This document shows, one piece after another, positions 40,901 through 49,985 of a DNA stretch of 64,000 nt. The first letter of the stretch is position 1. Every line of letters begins with the position of its first letter. The notes beneath the pieces were generated by a model that was given only the letters and a program-made list of their open reading frames with translations, searched no databases and was not told the origin of the DNA. The stretch comes from Streptomyces kanamyceticus. GTDB lineage: Bacteria; Actinomycetota; Actinomycetes; Streptomycetales; Streptomycetaceae. The stretch covers positions 4,464,001-4,528,000 of the forward strand of contig NZ_CP023699.1 in assembly GCF_008704495.1 (NCBI RefSeq). Direction: 5' to 3'. Both the position numbers and the translations under genes were made by a program.

Positions 40901-41569
40901 TCAGTCCGCGTCGGGGACGAGCCCCGCTTCGTACGCCACGATCGCCGCCTGGACGCGGTTCTTGACCTCCAACCGGTCGAGGACCGCGCTCACATGCGCC
41001 TTGACGGTGCCCTCCACGAGGTGCAGCCGGGCCGCGATCTCCGGGTTGGACAGGCCCGCGCCGACCAGGCCGAGCACCTCGCGTTCGCGCGGGGTGAGAG
41101 CGCCGACGCGGGTCCTCGCGGTGGCCCCGCGGCCCACGCGCCGCGCTCCGTAGCCGTCGATGACGTGCCGCGCGACCTTGGGCGAGAGGAAGGCGGCGCC
41201 GTCCGCCACCGCCCGTACGCCCGCGATGAGTTCGTGCGGATCGCCGGACTTCAGCAGGAAACCGGTGGCTCCGCCGCTCAACGCCCGTGCCACATAGGCG
41301 TCCTCGGAGAAGGTCGTCAGCATGGCGACCGCCGTCCCCGGCACCGTACGGACGATTTCCTCGCCCGCGGCGAGCCCGTCGAGGCGCGGCATGCGGATGT
41401 CGAGCAGCGCCACGTCCGGTCGGTGGGCCTGCGCGAGCGAGACGGCCTCGCGTCCTTCGGCGGCCTCCGCGACGACCTCGATGTCCTGGCCCGCGGCGAG
41501 AATCGCGCGCACGCCCGCACGGATCATGGCTTCGTCGTCGGCCAGCAGGACCCGGATCACCCCGTTCAC
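40901..41569 (-). CDS. NarL/FixJ-type response regulator
   Basis: 222 residues. The receiver domain starts VIRVLLADDEAMIRAGVRAI with phospho-acceptor Asp in VALLDIRMPRLDG and Lys in FLLKSGDP. The LuxR-type HTH is LTPREREVLGLVGAGLSNPE to VEGTVKAHVSAVLDRL. GTG 41569 is preferred: its GTGA overlaps the kinase stop TGA and AAGGA lies 9 nt upstream. ATG 41578 is the alternative. It is the partner of the upstream kinase. Confidence 0.92.
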   Translation of the reverse strand: MNGVIRVLLADDEAMIRAGVRAILAAGQDIEVVAEAAEGREAVSLAQAHRPDVALLDIRMPRLDGLAAGEEIVRTVPGTAVAMLTTFSEDAYVARALSGGATGFLLKSGDPHELIAGVRAVADGAAFLSPKVARHVIDGYGARRVGRGATARTRVGALTPREREVLGLVGAGLSNPEIAARLHLVEGTVKAHVSAVLDRLEVKNRVQAAIVAYEAGLVPDAD

Positions 41570-43209
41570 CGCACCCATTCCTTCTCTTCCTCCTCTTCCT
41601 CTCGGAACTCGTCTTCCTCTCGGAACTCGTCCCAGTCGCTCGCCGTGGGGATCACGGCCTTGTCCACGAGGCGTCCGCCGTCCCCGCCGAAGCAGATCCT
41701 GAAGTGTCGTACGGCGGTGAAGAGTCTGCCGTCCGCCCGGTAGTAGAGGCACTCGGCGCCCTCGGGCGGCGGGCTCGGCGCGCGTTCCAGGGGCGGGTCG
41801 GAGACGGTCCTGTCCGGCAGCACCCCGGCCGCCTCCGCACGGCTCTCGCCGACGCGAAGGCGGGCGTAGTCGGCGGGGTCGAGGACCGAGTGCGTACGCG
41901 AGTACGCGTACCAGGCGAAGGTCCCGCCGACGAGCAGCACCCCGGTCGCCACGGCGGCGCCGAAGGCCAGCAGGGTGCGGCGGCGCGCGTGGGTGAGGCG
42001 GGCCTCGGGGTGCGCGGCCACGGGGTCGGTGCCGCCGGCCGGGAGGCGCGCGGTGAGGCGGAATCCGTGGTCGTGCGGGCCCGCGTCCAGGGTGCCGCCG
42101 AGGTCGGTGACGCGGGCGCGCAGGCCGCGCAGGCCCGAGCCGCCGCCGGACAGCCCGGGCAGCGGGGTGCGGAAGGACGGTGAAACCGCCTCGTCGGGGC
42201 GGCCGTTGGTGACGGTGACCGTCGTCGTGGCGGCGTCGCGCGCGATCTCGACGGTGACGTGGGCGCCCGGCGCGTGCTTGGCCGCGTTGGTCAGGGCCTC
42301 CTGGACGACGCGGTACACGGTGCGCCCGGTCAACTCCCGGCCGCGCGCCTCACCCTGCTCGCCCTGCTCGCCATCGCGGCCATCGCGGTCGCCGGGGACG
42401 TACGTGATCTCAAGGCCGGACTCCGCCGCGCGCTCGACCAGCGCGGTGACGCTCTCGCCCGCGGGGGCGAGCGGGGCCTGCTCGTCGCCCTCGTCGCGGA
42501 GTACGCCGATGATCTTGTGCAGCCTGCCGGTGGCGTCGGACGCGGCGGCGCGGAGCTCGGCGACCGCGTCGCGGTGCTCCCGCGCCAGGCCGGGGGCGAC
42601 CTGGAGGGCGCCCGCGCGGACGGCGATCAGGCTCAGTTCGTGGCCCAGCGAGTCGTGCATGTCCTGGGCGATGCGGGCCCGTTCGCGCAGTCGCGCGCGG
42701 TCGGCGACGATGCGCTGCTCGCGCTCCAGCTGGTCGGCCCTCGACCAGCCCGCGGCGGCCAGTTCGCGCGCCTGGCGCCAGTAGCGGCCCGCGAGCCAGG
42801 GGAAGAGCGCGCCGAAGACGAGCGTGCCCATCAGGACGAGCCACTCCACGACGGGGTCCACGTCCCGTACGGCGATCTTGGCCGTACCGACGACCGCGAT
42901 GGCCCCGAAGGCGATCAGGGCGGGGCGGGCGCGGTCCGCGCGGCGGCCGAGGAGGAGCGCGAGGACGGCGAAGGCGGGTCCGTAGGAGAGCGTGAAGAGG
43001 GAGGAGGCGGTGCCGAGCCCGAGGGCCGCGGCGAGGAGGAACGCGAGCAGCGGCCCTCTCCTGCGCACGGCGACGGCGCACCCGACGACGGCGAGCGCGC
43101 ACAGCTGCCGGGGGAGCGTGCTCGGCTCGTTGAGGCCGAGCCGGTCCACGGACACGACCGGCACGGCGAGGGCCACGGCGAGGAGCGCGTCCCCGGTACG
43201 TCTCTTCAC
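41566..43209 (-). CDS. Sensor histidine kinase with C-terminal membrane-anchored domain
   Basis: 547 residues. The N-terminal half has 4-5 TM segments, then a HisKA_3 box (RIAQDMHDSLGHELSLIAVR) and a HATPase (EALTNAAKHA; GSGLRGLRARV). Unlike standard NarL-partner kinases, it continues into a second TM (about 411-432) and an outside domain (about 440-520: DYARLRVGESRAEAAGVLP, CLYYRADGRLFTAVRHFRIC) resembling SmpA/BamE-like folds with two Cys. It ends in an acidic repeat DEFREEDEFREEEEEEKE. GTG 43209 is chosen for AGGGGAG about 11 nt upstream; the frame stays open far upstream without support. Confidence 0.82.
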   Translation of the reverse strand: MKRRTGDALLAVALAVPVVSVDRLGLNEPSTLPRQLCALAVVGCAVAVRRRGPLLAFLLAAALGLGTASSLFTLSYGPAFAVLALLLGRRADRARPALIAFGAIAVVGTAKIAVRDVDPVVEWLVLMGTLVFGALFPWLAGRYWRQARELAAAGWSRADQLEREQRIVADRARLRERARIAQDMHDSLGHELSLIAVRAGALQVAPGLAREHRDAVAELRAAASDATGRLHKIIGVLRDEGDEQAPLAPAGESVTALVERAAESGLEITYVPGDRDGRDGEQGEQGEARGRELTGRTVYRVVQEALTNAAKHAPGAHVTVEIARDAATTTVTVTNGRPDEAVSPSFRTPLPGLSGGGSGLRGLRARVTDLGGTLDAGPHDHGFRLTARLPAGGTDPVAAHPEARLTHARRRTLLAFGAAVATGVLLVGGTFAWYAYSRTHSVLDPADYARLRVGESRAEAAGVLPDRTVSDPPLERAPSPPPEGAECLYYRADGRLFTAVRHFRICFGGDGGRLVDKAVIPTASDWDEFREEDEFREEEEEEKEWVR

Positions 43210-43227
43210 TCCCCCGTTCACTCCCCT

Positions 43228-43330
43228 TTCTTCGCACCCCTTCTTGGCTCCCGTCTTCGCACCCCTTCTTCGCTCCCCTTCTTGGCTCCCGTCTTCGCAC
43301 CCCTTCCTGGCTCCCCTCTTCGCTCCCCCG
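43228..43330 (-). repeat. Array of eight 12-13-bp repeats before the kinase gene
   Basis: On the minus strand, units of the form GAAGGGGTGCGAA, GACGGGAGCCAA and GAAGGGGAGCGAA alternate over 103 bp, ending 19 bp before the kinase start. Each contains a Shine-Dalgarno-like AAGGGG. Unit length is not always a multiple of three. Confidence 0.85.
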
Positions 43331-43482
43331 ACGCTACTGTCCCCCCGCACCCGCGCACCCCTGCCGATCGTCAGGGGTGGCTCGGCGACGCGGCCCTCAG
43401 GGCGGGGTCGCGCGAAACCCCCCCGCCCGAGCCGCGCGGTTGTGTCGTCCGCCGCCACCCCCGTGGCAGGATCGGGTCTGCC

Positions 43483-44433
43483 ATGACTGCGCCCACGAAG
43501 CCCACGCCGACCGCACCCGACGCCGCCGAGGCTGCCGAAGCCGCCGAAGTCGCCGCCTCCGGTGAGACCCTGCACACCCCCGTCATCGCCTGGTTCGACG
43601 CGCACGCCCGCGATCTGCCGTGGCGCCGCCCGGACGCCGGGCCGTGGGGCGTGATGGTCAGTGAGTTCATGCTCCAGCAGACGCCCGTCAGCCGGGTCCT
43701 GCCCGTGTACGAGCAGTGGCTCGCCCGCTGGCCGCGCCCCGCCGACCTCGCCAAGGAGGCGCCGGGCGAGGCCGTCCGCGCCTGGGGAAGGCTCGGCTAT
43801 CCGCGCCGCGCCCTGCGGCTGCACGGCGCGGCCACCGCCATAACGGAGCGGCACGGCGGCGACGTCCCCGCGCACCACTCCCAGCTGCTCGCGCTGCCGG
43901 GCATCGGGGAGTACACGGCGGCCGCCGTGGCCTCCTTCGCGTACGGCCAGCGGCACGCCGTGCTCGACACGAACGTGCGGAGGGTCTTCGCGCGCGCCGT
44001 GGCCGGTGTGCAGTACCCGCCGAACGCCACCACCGCCGCCGAGCGCAAGCTGGCCCGCGCCCTGCTGCCCGAGGAGGAGCGGACCGCGTCGCGCTGGGCC
44101 GCCGCCTCCATGGAGCTCGGCGCCCTGGTCTGCACCGCGCGGAACGAGAACTGCGCGAAGTGCCCGATCGCCGGGCAGTGCGCCTGGCGTGCGGCGGGCA
44201 AGCCCGCGCACGAGGGCCCGGCACGCCGCGGCCAGACGTACGCGGGGACGGACCGCCAGGTGCGCGGCAAACTGCTCGCCGTGCTGCGCGAGGCCGTCGC
44301 CCCGGTGCCGCAGGCCGCGCTCGACCGGGTGTGGGAGGAGCCGGTGCAGCGGGCCCGCGCGCTCGACGGTCTGGTCGCCGACGGGCTCGTGGAGCCGTTG
44401 GCGGACGGGCACTACCGGCTGCCGCTCACGTGA
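43483..44433 (+). CDS. mutY: A/G-specific adenine glycosylase
   Basis: 316 residues. It removes adenine mispaired with 8-oxoguanine. The HhH-GPD motif is LLALPGIGEYTAAAVASFAYG with catalytic Asp in VLDTNVRRV, and the [4Fe-4S] ligands form CX6CX2CX5C (CTARNENCAKCPIAGQC). Length is normal for the actinobacterial form, which lacks a long NUDIX-like C-terminus. ATG 43483 begins with an Ala/Pro/Thr leader. No clear ribosome site is visible. It is divergent from the kinase gene. Confidence 0.93.
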   Translation: MTAPTKPTPTAPDAAEAAEAAEVAASGETLHTPVIAWFDAHARDLPWRRPDAGPWGVMVSEFMLQQTPVSRVLPVYEQWLARWPRPADLAKEAPGEAVRAWGRLGYPRRALRLHGAATAITERHGGDVPAHHSQLLALPGIGEYTAAAVASFAYGQRHAVLDTNVRRVFARAVAGVQYPPNATTAAERKLARALLPEEERTASRWAAASMELGALVCTARNENCAKCPIAGQCAWRAAGKPAHEGPARRGQTYAGTDRQVRGKLLAVLREAVAPVPQAALDRVWEEPVQRARALDGLVADGLVEPLADGHYRLPLT

Positions 44434-44441
44434 CCGACCCC

Positions 44442-44480
44442 CATGACCTCATGTCATGACCCCGTGCCATGACCTCATAA
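44442..44480. repeat. Three 13-bp direct repeats upstream of sigE
   Basis: CATGACCTCATGT, CATGACCCCGTGC and CATGACCTCATAA follow one another exactly (44442, 44455, 44468). They lie just after the mutY stop and 230 bp before the sigE start. CACAACCT also repeats at 44573 and 44615. The intergenic region 44434-44709 has no gene and must hold the sigE promoter. Confidence 0.75.
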
Positions 44481-44709
44481 CCGCATAACTGCCAAAAGGT
44501 CCGTGTAACGCCCATAGACCGCTTCTCACCTGCGGTTTTATGGCGATCTTTATGTTCGCCCTACATCTGTTACACAACCTACGCCCAGCCGTGCGCCCGC
44601 CGCTGGCTGCTCCGCACAACCTCGTGACAACGCCTCCGTAGCTTCATGGACGTGCCGCTCGGCAAGGGCCGCGGTCACGCATTTGGGGACGGAACGGAGG
44701 CGGTTGGAT

Positions 44710-45249
44710 ATGGCGCACGGCGAGGTGCTCGAGTTCGAAGAGTACGTCCGCACTCGGCAGGACGCCCTGCTGCGCAGTGCCCGGCGCCTGGTTCCGGACC
44801 CCGTGGACGCGCAGGACCTGCTGCAGACCGCGCTCGTACGGACGTACGGCCGCTGGGACGGCATAGCCGACAAGCGGCTGGCGGACGCCTACCTCCGGCG
44901 CGTCATGATCAACACCCGTACGGAGTGGTGGCGCGCCCGCAAGCTCGAAGAGGTGCCCACCGAGCAGCTCCCCGACGCGTCCGTGGAAGACTCCACGGAG
45001 CAGCACGCCGACCGCGCCCTGCTGATGGACATCATGAAGGTTCTCGCACCCAAGCAGCGCAGCGTGGTCGTGCTGCGACACTGGGAGCAGATGTCCACAG
45101 AGGAGACGGCCGCCGCGCTCGGCATGTCGGCCGGAACGGTCAAGAGCACGCTGCACCGGGCACTCGCCCGGCTCCGCCAGGAGCTGGAGAGCCGTGACCT
45201 GGATGCCCGCGCGTTCGAACGTGAGGAGCGGGAGCGTTGCGCGGCCTAG
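44710..45249 (+). CDS. sigE: ECF sigma factor SigE, cell-envelope stress
   Basis: 179 residues. Region 2 is VLEFEEYVRTRQDALLRSAR to DLLQTALVRTYGRWDGI, and region 4 is VLAPKQRSVVVLRHWEQMST to LGMSAGTVKSTLHRALARL. The sequence is close to S. coelicolor SigE, which transcribes cell-wall repair genes. ATG 44710 has GGAGG (44696-44700) 9 nt upstream. Followed by cseA, cseB, cseC. There is no anti-sigma gene: control is by CseB/CseC acting on the sigE promoter, per the known system. Confidence 0.95.
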   Translation: MAHGEVLEFEEYVRTRQDALLRSARRLVPDPVDAQDLLQTALVRTYGRWDGIADKRLADAYLRRVMINTRTEWWRARKLEEVPTEQLPDASVEDSTEQHADRALLMDIMKVLAPKQRSVVVLRHWEQMSTEETAAALGMSAGTVKSTLHRALARLRQELESRDLDARAFEREERERCAA

Positions 45250-45884
45250 GCCCTGAGGCCAGACGAAGCGTAAAGGCGGCGAGCACGGTGGTGACCGTGC
45301 TCGCCGCCCTCGGCCTTTCCCTCGCCGCCTGCTCGACGGGCGGCGCGGGCGCGCGCGACGAGGGACCCGCGCGCAGCGAACCCGTGGTCTCCGCCTCGCC
45401 CTCGCCCGCGCCTTCGGCGTCGGTGCCCACGAGGAAGATCGACGCGGTCCGGCTCGTCAAGGACGACCCGAAGGTGAGCACGGCGATCAAGCGGGACCTG
45501 AAGCCGTGCGCCGGGGACTCGTACCCGATCGACGTGACGTACGGGAACGTGACCGGAGGCACCGCGTCCGATGTCGTGGTGAACGTGCAGACCTGCGCGG
45601 ACGCCGTCGGGATCGGCAGCTACGTGTATCGCGCCGAAGGCGATAAGTACGAGAATGTCTTCAGTGCCGAGGAGCCCGCGTCCGTCTACGCCGAGATCGA
45701 CAGGGGCGACCTGGTCGTGACCAAGCAGATGTACGAGAAGGGCGACTCGGTGGCCTATCCGTCGGGCGAGGAAGTGATCACGTACCACTGGTCGTCGAAC
45801 CACTTCGTCGAGACGGAGCGCACCCGCAGCGACTTCAACAACGCGGTGGGCGGCGAGTCGGCCGCACCATCGGACGCGGGCTGA
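45237..45884 (+). CDS. cseA: Lipoprotein CseA, negative modulator of the SigE system
   Basis: 215 residues. TTG 45237 starts 13 nt inside the sigE 3' end, with GAGGAGCGGGAG just upstream. The signal sequence (RSVKAASTVVTVLAALGLSL) ends in lipobox LAAC, so Cys would be acylated at the outer membrane face. The rest is soluble. In S. coelicolor, loss of CseA raises sigE expression, so it dampens CseC signalling. Confidence 0.92.
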   Translation: MRGLGPEARRSVKAASTVVTVLAALGLSLAACSTGGAGARDEGPARSEPVVSASPSPAPSASVPTRKIDAVRLVKDDPKVSTAIKRDLKPCAGDSYPIDVTYGNVTGGTASDVVVNVQTCADAVGIGSYVYRAEGDKYENVFSAEEPASVYAEIDRGDLVVTKQMYEKGDSVAYPSGEEVITYHWSSNHFVETERTRSDFNNAVGGESAAPSDAG

Positions 45885-45970
45885 CCCGCCGCGGACCGGC
45901 CGCCGCCGACCACCCCGCCCGACCCCCACGAGACGCACCGAGCACGTACTGAGAAGGACTGAGACTTCCG

Positions 45971-46684
45971 ATGGCAGAACAGACCCACGTCCTGTTCGTC
46001 GAGGACGACGACGTCATCCGCGAGGCCACCCAGCTCGCCCTTGAGCGGGACGGCTTCGCGGTGACCGCCATGCCCGACGGCCTCTCGGGCCTTGAGGCGT
46101 TCCGCGCCGACCAGCCGGACATCGCGCTGCTCGACGTGATGGTGCCCGGCATGGACGGCGTCTCGCTGTGCCGCAGGATCCGCGAGGAGTCCACGGTTCC
46201 GGTGATCATGCTGTCGGCGCGCGCCGACTCCATCGACGTGGTGCTCGGTCTTGAGGCGGGCGCCGACGACTACGTGACCAAACCGTTCGACGGAGCCGTC
46301 CTGGTCGCCCGCATCCGCGCGGTGCTGCGCCGCTTCGGGCACGCGGGCGGGCACGGCTCCGCGGCGCCCGCCTCGGCGCAGGACGCCGGGGCCGACGGCG
46401 GCGTGCTGCACTTCGGCGATCTGGAGATCGACACGGAGGGCATGGAGGTGCGCAAGGACGGCGCGCCCGTGGCCCTGACGCCGACCGAGATGCGCCTGCT
46501 CCTGGAGTTCTCGTCCGCACCGGGCACCGTCCTGTCCCGCGACAAGCTCCTTGAGCGCGTGTGGGACTACGGCTGGGGCGGCGACACCCGCGTCGTCGAC
46601 GTCCATGTGCAGCGACTGCGTACGAAGGTCGGGCAGGACCGCATCGAGACGGTCCGCGGCTTCGGCTACAAGCTCAAGGCGTGA
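45971..46684 (+). CDS. cseB: Response regulator CseB (OmpR family)
   Basis: 237 residues. Receiver domain: acidic EDDD at 11-14, phospho-Asp55 in IALLDVMVPGMDG and Lys in DYVTKPFDG. The C-terminal winged helix is LTPTEMRLLLEFSSAPGTVL to TRVVDVHVQRLRTKVG. Activated by CseC, it activates sigE. ATG 45971 follows GAAGGA at a rather long spacing. Confidence 0.95.
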   Translation: MAEQTHVLFVEDDDVIREATQLALERDGFAVTAMPDGLSGLEAFRADQPDIALLDVMVPGMDGVSLCRRIREESTVPVIMLSARADSIDVVLGLEAGADDYVTKPFDGAVLVARIRAVLRRFGHAGGHGSAAPASAQDAGADGGVLHFGDLEIDTEGMEVRKDGAPVALTPTEMRLLLEFSSAPGTVLSRDKLLERVWDYGWGGDTRVVDVHVQRLRTKVGQDRIETVRGFGYKLKA

Positions 46685-46768
46685 ACGGACACGTGACGGC
46701 GTGAACGGACGCATGAAGGACGGCGTGCCGCGGGGACGCGGGCGGCTCGGGGTACTCGGGGGACACAT

Positions 46769-48133
46769 ATGAACAGGGGCCACCGGGCGGCCGACCGTGT
46801 CCGCGGGATGTTCAGGACCGGTCTGCGCACCGGCGTGCGCTGGAAGATCAGCGCGGCGATCGCGCTGGTCGGGGCGCTCGTCGCGGTCGCGCTGAGCCTG
46901 GTCGTGCACAACGCGGCGCGCGTCTCGATGCTCGACAACGCGCGCGACGTGCAGGACGAGCGCATCCAGTTCGCGCTGCGCCTGTACTCCGCGTCCCAGC
47001 GCCAGACCCTCCAGTTCGGCACGAAGGTCGACGACCCCGAGCTGCCCCAGGAGCTGCGGCAGAAGGTCCTCAAGGGACGGCGCGCCACGTTCGTCGAGGA
47101 GAAGCCCGACGGCACGCCCGACATCTGGGCGGCCGTGCCGCTGGCCGACGGGCACGTCCTCTCGCTGCACTCCCGCTTCACCGACCGCAGCGCCACCGTC
47201 ATGAAGGACCTCGACCAGGCCCTGGTCATCGGGTCGATCGCGGTCGTCTTCGGCGGCTGCGCGCTCGGCGTGCTGATCGGCGGGCAGCTGTCGCGGCGGC
47301 TGCGCAAGGCGGCGACGGCGGCGAGCGAGGTCGCCCAGGGACAGACGGACGTGAGCGTCCGCGACTCCATCGGCGGCGTGGTCAAGGACGAGACCGACGA
47401 CCTCGCGTCCGCCGTGGACGCCATGGCCGACGCGCTCAAGCAGCGCCTGGAGGCCGAGCGCAGGGTCACCGCGGACATCGCGCACGAGCTGCGTACGCCG
47501 GTGACCGGGCTGCTCACGGCGGCCGAGCTGCTGCCGCCCGGACGGCCCAGCGAGCTGGTCAAGGACCGCGCGCAGGCGATGCGCACGCTCGTCGAGGACG
47601 TCCTTGAGGTGGCCCGCCTCGACTCGGCGGCCGAGCGCGCCGAACTGCAGGACATCACCCTCGGCGAGTTCGTGTCCCGGCGGATGGCGCTCCTCAGCAC
47701 CGAGGTGTCCGTGACGGTCGTGCACGAGTCGGAGGTCACCACCGACCCGCGCCGCCTGGAGCGCATCCTCGGCAACCTCGTCGCCAACGCCGCCAAGCAC
47801 GGCAAGCCGCCCATCGAGGTCAGCGTCGAGGGCCGGGTGGTCCGGGTGCGTGATCACGGGCCCGGCTTCCCCGAGGCGCTCCTGGACGAGGGCCCGAGCC
47901 GCTTCCGCACGGGCAGCACGGACCGGGCGGGACACGGCCACGGTCTGGGTCTGACGATCGCGGCGGGTCAGGCGCGGGTGCTCGGGGCGCGGCTGACCTT
48001 CCGCAACGTACGCCCCGCGGGCGTCTCTCCCGACGAGCCCGCCGAGGGCGCGGTCGCCGTCCTGTGGCTGCCGGAGCACGCGCCGACGAACACGGGCAGC
48101 TTCCCGATGCTGCAGCTGCCGGACACCCTGTGA
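46769..48133 (+). CDS. cseC: Sensor histidine kinase CseC
   Basis: 454 residues. TM1 (WKISAAIALVGALVAVALSL), an extracytoplasmic sensor of ~100 residues, TM2 (ALVIGSIAVVFGGCALGVLI), a HAMP segment, then HisKA with phospho-His239 in DIAHELRTPVTGLL, and a HATPase with LGNLVANAAKHG and GHGHGLGLTIA. It senses envelope stress such as vancomycin damage in S. coelicolor. ATG 46769 is the longest supported start; 84 bp separate it from cseB. Confidence 0.94.
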   Translation: MNRGHRAADRVRGMFRTGLRTGVRWKISAAIALVGALVAVALSLVVHNAARVSMLDNARDVQDERIQFALRLYSASQRQTLQFGTKVDDPELPQELRQKVLKGRRATFVEEKPDGTPDIWAAVPLADGHVLSLHSRFTDRSATVMKDLDQALVIGSIAVVFGGCALGVLIGGQLSRRLRKAATAASEVAQGQTDVSVRDSIGGVVKDETDDLASAVDAMADALKQRLEAERRVTADIAHELRTPVTGLLTAAELLPPGRPSELVKDRAQAMRTLVEDVLEVARLDSAAERAELQDITLGEFVSRRMALLSTEVSVTVVHESEVTTDPRRLERILGNLVANAAKHGKPPIEVSVEGRVVRVRDHGPGFPEALLDEGPSRFRTGSTDRAGHGHGLGLTIAAGQARVLGARLTFRNVRPAGVSPDEPAEGAVAVLWLPEHAPTNTGSFPMLQLPDTL

Positions 48134-48194
48134 AGTCGCCGGACGGTCTCTGAGCCTGGCGGACACCCGCCCCTGACAGGAGACCTCTGGCAGG

Positions 48195-48233
48195 AGAACG
48201 GCCCCCGGTGCGCGAAGCACCGGGGGCCGTTCT
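48195..48233. terminator. Bidirectional terminator after cseC
   Basis: A 17-bp perfect stem (48195-48211 with 48217-48233) and a 5-nt loop, with C5/G5 core and AGAA/TTCT ends. It lies between the convergent stops of cseC and the exporter. Confidence 0.93.
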
Positions 48234-48259
48234 CCGCCGGGGAGGGCGGTCCTGCGGGA

Positions 48260-49903
48260 TCAGACGGCCTCTGCAACCGGCTCCCTGACCACCTGCGCGG
48301 AGTCCCCGTCCGCGCCCCCGACGGGCTTCTTGTCCGCGGGGCCCGAGCCCCTCAGCGGCGTCTCCTTCACGAAGAAGGAGACGATCAGCGCGGCGACACC
48401 GAGCGCGGCGCCGAGCAGGAAGGCCGAGTGGACACCGGCCGTCACCGCGTGCTGGTAGGCGTCCCTGACCATCTCGGGCAGCTTCGCCAGCTGCTCCGCG
48501 GTCGGCTGGGCGGTCGCCTCGGTGGCCTTGCTGCCGAGCGACCCGGCGCGCTCGGCCATCACGTCATGGACGCGGTTGTTGAAGAGCGCACCCATGATCG
48601 CGACGCCGAAGGAGGAGCCGAGCGTACGGAAGAGCGTGGCCGAGGACGAGGCGACGCCCATGTCCTTCATCTCGACGCTGTTCTGCGCGACCAGCATGGT
48701 GATCTGCATCAGGAAGCCCATGCCCGCGCCCAGCACGGCCATGTAGAGGCCCGAGGTGAACCGCGTGGTCTCCGTGTCCATCTGGGCGAGCAGGAAGAAC
48801 CCGATGACCATCAGTACGGTGCCGACGATCGGGAAGACCTTGTACTTGCCGGTGGCGGTGGTGACCCGGCCCGCGACCATCGAGACGGCCATCATCGCGA
48901 GCAGCAGCGGAAGCAGCAGCAGCCCGGAGTTGGTGGCCGAAGCGCCCTGCACCGACTGCTGGTAGAGCGGCAGGAAGAGCATCGCGCCGAACATCACGAA
49001 GCCGGTGATGAAGCCGATCACGGCCATCAGCGAGAAGTTGCGGCTGCGGAAGATGTGCAGCGGCATGATCGGCTCGGCGGCCCTCTTCTGTACGAAGAGG
49101 AAGCCGAGGAGCGAGGCGACGCCGATGCCGATGAGCTCCATGATCACGGCAGAGCCCCAGGCGTACTCGGAACCGCCCCAGGTGGTGACGAGCACGAGTG
49201 CGCTGATGCCGACGGTCAGCAGGGCCGCGCCCAGATAGTCGATGCGCCCCTGTGCCTTCTTCTTCGGCAGGTGCAGGACGGCGGTCACCATGGCGAGCGC
49301 GACGGCGCCGAGCGGCAGGTTGATGTAGAAGGCCCAGCGCCAGCCGAGGTGGTCGGTGATGGTGCCGCCGACCAGCGGGCCTCCGATCATCGCGACCGCC
49401 ATGACGCCGGTCATCATGCCCATGTACTTGCCGCGGTCCCGCGGCGGCACCAGGTCACCGATGATCGCCATGACGCCGACCATCAGGCCGCCCGCGCCGA
49501 GCCCCTGGATCGCGCGGAAGCCGATGAGCTGTCCCATGTCCTGTGCCATGCCGCTGAGCACGGACCCGGCCAGGAAGATCACGATGGAGGTGAGGAAGAC
49601 GCCCTTGCGCCCGTACATGTCGCCGAGCTTGCCCCAGATGGGGGTCGAGGCCGCGGTCGCCAGCGTGTAGGCGGTGACCACCCACGACAGGTGCTCCATG
49701 CCGCCGAGGTCGCCGACGATCGTCGGCATCGCGGGGCTCACGATCATGTTGTCGAGCATCGCGAGCAACATGGTGATCATCAGGGCCATCAGGACGACGC
49801 GCACACTGCGCGGCTGCGGCCCGGTCTCCCCCGCGGCCTTCACCGCGCCCGCCTTCTCCGGTTTCTCCAACTGCTCCAGTGACGCTTTAGGTGTCCCCGA
49901 CAT
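48260..49903 (-). CDS. MFS drug exporter, DHA2 (14-TM) family
   Basis: 547 residues. About 14 TM segments; motif A is GKLGDMYGRKGVFL and motif C-like is GFRAIQGLGAGGLMVGVM, typical of EmrB/QacA proton antiporters. Probably exports a cationic or hydrophobic drug. ATG 49903 (MSGTPKASLEQLEKP) follows GGGGAG with an 8-nt gap. It is divergent from a TetR regulator, and two related palindromes lie between them. Confidence 0.92.
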   Translation of the reverse strand: MSGTPKASLEQLEKPEKAGAVKAAGETGPQPRSVRVVLMALMITMLLAMLDNMIVSPAMPTIVGDLGGMEHLSWVVTAYTLATAASTPIWGKLGDMYGRKGVFLTSIVIFLAGSVLSGMAQDMGQLIGFRAIQGLGAGGLMVGVMAIIGDLVPPRDRGKYMGMMTGVMAVAMIGGPLVGGTITDHLGWRWAFYINLPLGAVALAMVTAVLHLPKKKAQGRIDYLGAALLTVGISALVLVTTWGGSEYAWGSAVIMELIGIGVASLLGFLFVQKRAAEPIMPLHIFRSRNFSLMAVIGFITGFVMFGAMLFLPLYQQSVQGASATNSGLLLLPLLLAMMAVSMVAGRVTTATGKYKVFPIVGTVLMVIGFFLLAQMDTETTRFTSGLYMAVLGAGMGFLMQITMLVAQNSVEMKDMGVASSSATLFRTLGSSFGVAIMGALFNNRVHDVMAERAGSLGSKATEATAQPTAEQLAKLPEMVRDAYQHAVTAGVHSAFLLGAALGVAALIVSFFVKETPLRGSGPADKKPVGGADGDSAQVVREPVAEAV

Positions 49904-49939
49904 ACTCACCACTCCCCGGTTGTCGCCCTACCACTACTT

Positions 49940-49957
49940 ACTTGCCGCCCGGCAAGT
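49940..49957. promoter_or_regulatory. TetR operator, site 1
   Basis: ACTTGCCG-CC-CGGCAAGT, a perfect 18-bp palindrome, 37 bp upstream of the exporter start. Confidence 0.75.
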
Positions 49958-49985
49958 TGACTACACTGGGGAAGGTAGACCCTTA

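Noticed and set aside
43228..43330. CRISPR-like array
   Set aside because: Units are 12-13 bp and adjoin with no unique spacers; there are no cas genes.
46685..46768. Frameshifted longer cseC N-terminus in the 84-bp gap after cseB
   Set aside because: The upstream ATG at 46713 is out of frame, and TM1 of CseC is complete from 46769.
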